Assembly: GCA_026413225.1 (NCBI GenBank)
Contig: CM048553.1
Location: 42,696,001-42,760,000 of the forward strand
DNA from: Otis tarda
Lineage: Eukaryota > Chordata > Aves > Otidiformes > Otididae
Direction of reading: 5' to 3'
DNA length: 64,000 nt
Positions 63,101 to 64,000 of the stretch are shown here, piece by piece; the stretch's first letter is position 1; each line of letters starts with the position of its first letter. A model generated the notes under the pieces. That model did not search any database. It was not told where the DNA came from and worked only from the letters and a program-made list of their open reading frames with translations. The translations under genes and the position numbers were made by a program.

Positions 63101-64000
63101 CCAACTAGCAGGCACTTGCAGGGCTCAAAGGAAGTAAGTTAGGGGCTGATAAAAGCACCTTTCATCCAGCCTGACACCAGCATCTGATCCACTCCAGTCG
63201 TCAGCTGCTCTGGCAAGTATGACCTCTGGCAGGAAGTTACCACAGACCTCATGGACAGGATGACAAGATGGTGTTTGATGGGTAACTGCTACAGCCATTG
63301 CCACTGTCGAAGCAGACTCCTTCTCAGGGTGTTTGTCTGTTAACACTGGCTGTTCTTAGAGGGTGACACAATATCATTAATGGAAACATTGGCAACTTTA
63401 ATGGTGGTTCCTCTCAGACTGAGGAACCACCAATGGAAAGAGAAAAGGAGAGAGGGGCTGAGGGGGGAAAGAAGATAAGGGGACTGGCACTTCTTTCTCA
63501 TTAGAGCATCTGATGCTGGCAGAAGCAAACAGAAATTCAATAAATGAAATCACTGTGTAAGGAGGAGAGGGATGCAATATGCAAACAACCAGTTCCTATA
63601 GCTGCACTAGGACAAAGAACATTTAAATCGGAGTAACAAAAGTCAAATAAAAGGGATAAGGGCAAAGAGACACAAATACTAGTGCAAAGAACCACAGGTG
63701 CAGAAGGGAACAGGCAGGAGAAACACGTGGGTAGGGTGAGAAGACTGGCTCCAAGCAAAATAGTGGAGTAAGCTTGGGAAGAAAGATGCTGATCTCTTGG
63801 GGATCAGAAAGGTAAGTATCAGATGTTAAAAGGGAGGTGGAGAGGAAGAAGGGGTGAGGAAAGAGACACACAGACTAGAGCTGCAAAAAGAAAAAGGCGT
63901 TCTAGTCTAATGCTCTAAAAGGCAAAGAAAGGGGCCTAGGGAGAAGAGGGTTCTCTGCTAGGAGGCAGAGTATAGCTGAAAAACTAGTCTCAGGACCCCT
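60141..64000. other. 5' flanking intergenic DNA, no recognised gene
   Basis: Beyond the CpG island the sequence is of intermediate GC content with only short reading frames (up to about 100 codons), none of which I recognise. A purine-rich stretch runs from about 63540 to 63960. A partly repetitive CTCTAAAGAGA motif occurs twice at 62400-62425. A divergent non-coding transcript from the island is possible but nothing in the sequence proves it. Confidence 0.7.

Noticed and set aside
1-64000. CRISPR arrays, operons, phage or other prokaryotic systems
   Set aside because: The window is vertebrate intronic DNA; no regularly spaced repeats or bacterial gene organisation are present.

Overview
The window is vertebrate DNA, almost certainly from a bird. 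It is AT-rich, intron-dominated sequence with one sharp CpG island. It carries several CR1 LINE copies that end in the CR1 TATGATTCTAT tail, and two retroviral-type LTRs. Spliced exons on the minus strand encode a protein I recognise as SLC4A7 (NBCn1/NBC3, the electroneutral Na+/HCO3- cotransporter). The species cannot be fixed from this sequence.

Layout, in gene order on the minus strand: the CpG-island promoter and first coding exon lie at about 58.8-60.1 kb (ATG at 59569). A 36 kb first intron follows. Exons 2 to 6 are at 23549-23468, 8770-8627, 6358-6223, 5220-5060 and 2285-2097. All junctions have AG/GT borders and compatible phases, giving 760 coding bases (253 complete codons plus one base). 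This is only the N-terminal cytoplasmic part. The rest of that domain, the large alternatively spliced cassette and the whole membrane domain lie beyond position 1. From about 60.2 to 64 kb is 5' flanking DNA in which I recognise no gene.

The most interesting point lies inside intron 1, at 31936-32220. It is an isolated CpG-rich patch with a CCAAT box, followed by a 12-codon reading frame (M-E-A-A-R-P-G-K-K-M-Q-P) that ends exactly in phase at a GTATGT donor able to join exon 2. It resembles the alternative 'MERF' N-terminus described for mammalian NBCn1. I read it as an internal alternative promoter and first exon; the main 59.5 kb start corresponds to the mammalian 'MEAD' form.

The introns hold CR1 fragments at 13.2, 18.2, 40.7, 41.7, 49-51 and 56.6 kb. 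They also hold a solo LTR at 2617-3208 with a perfect 5-bp target duplication, a second LTR-like element at 44.8-45.6 kb, several microsatellites, and a tandem pair of perfect heat-shock-element-like motifs at 17.64 kb. There is no prokaryotic-type system, CRISPR array or tRNA/rRNA gene that I can see.
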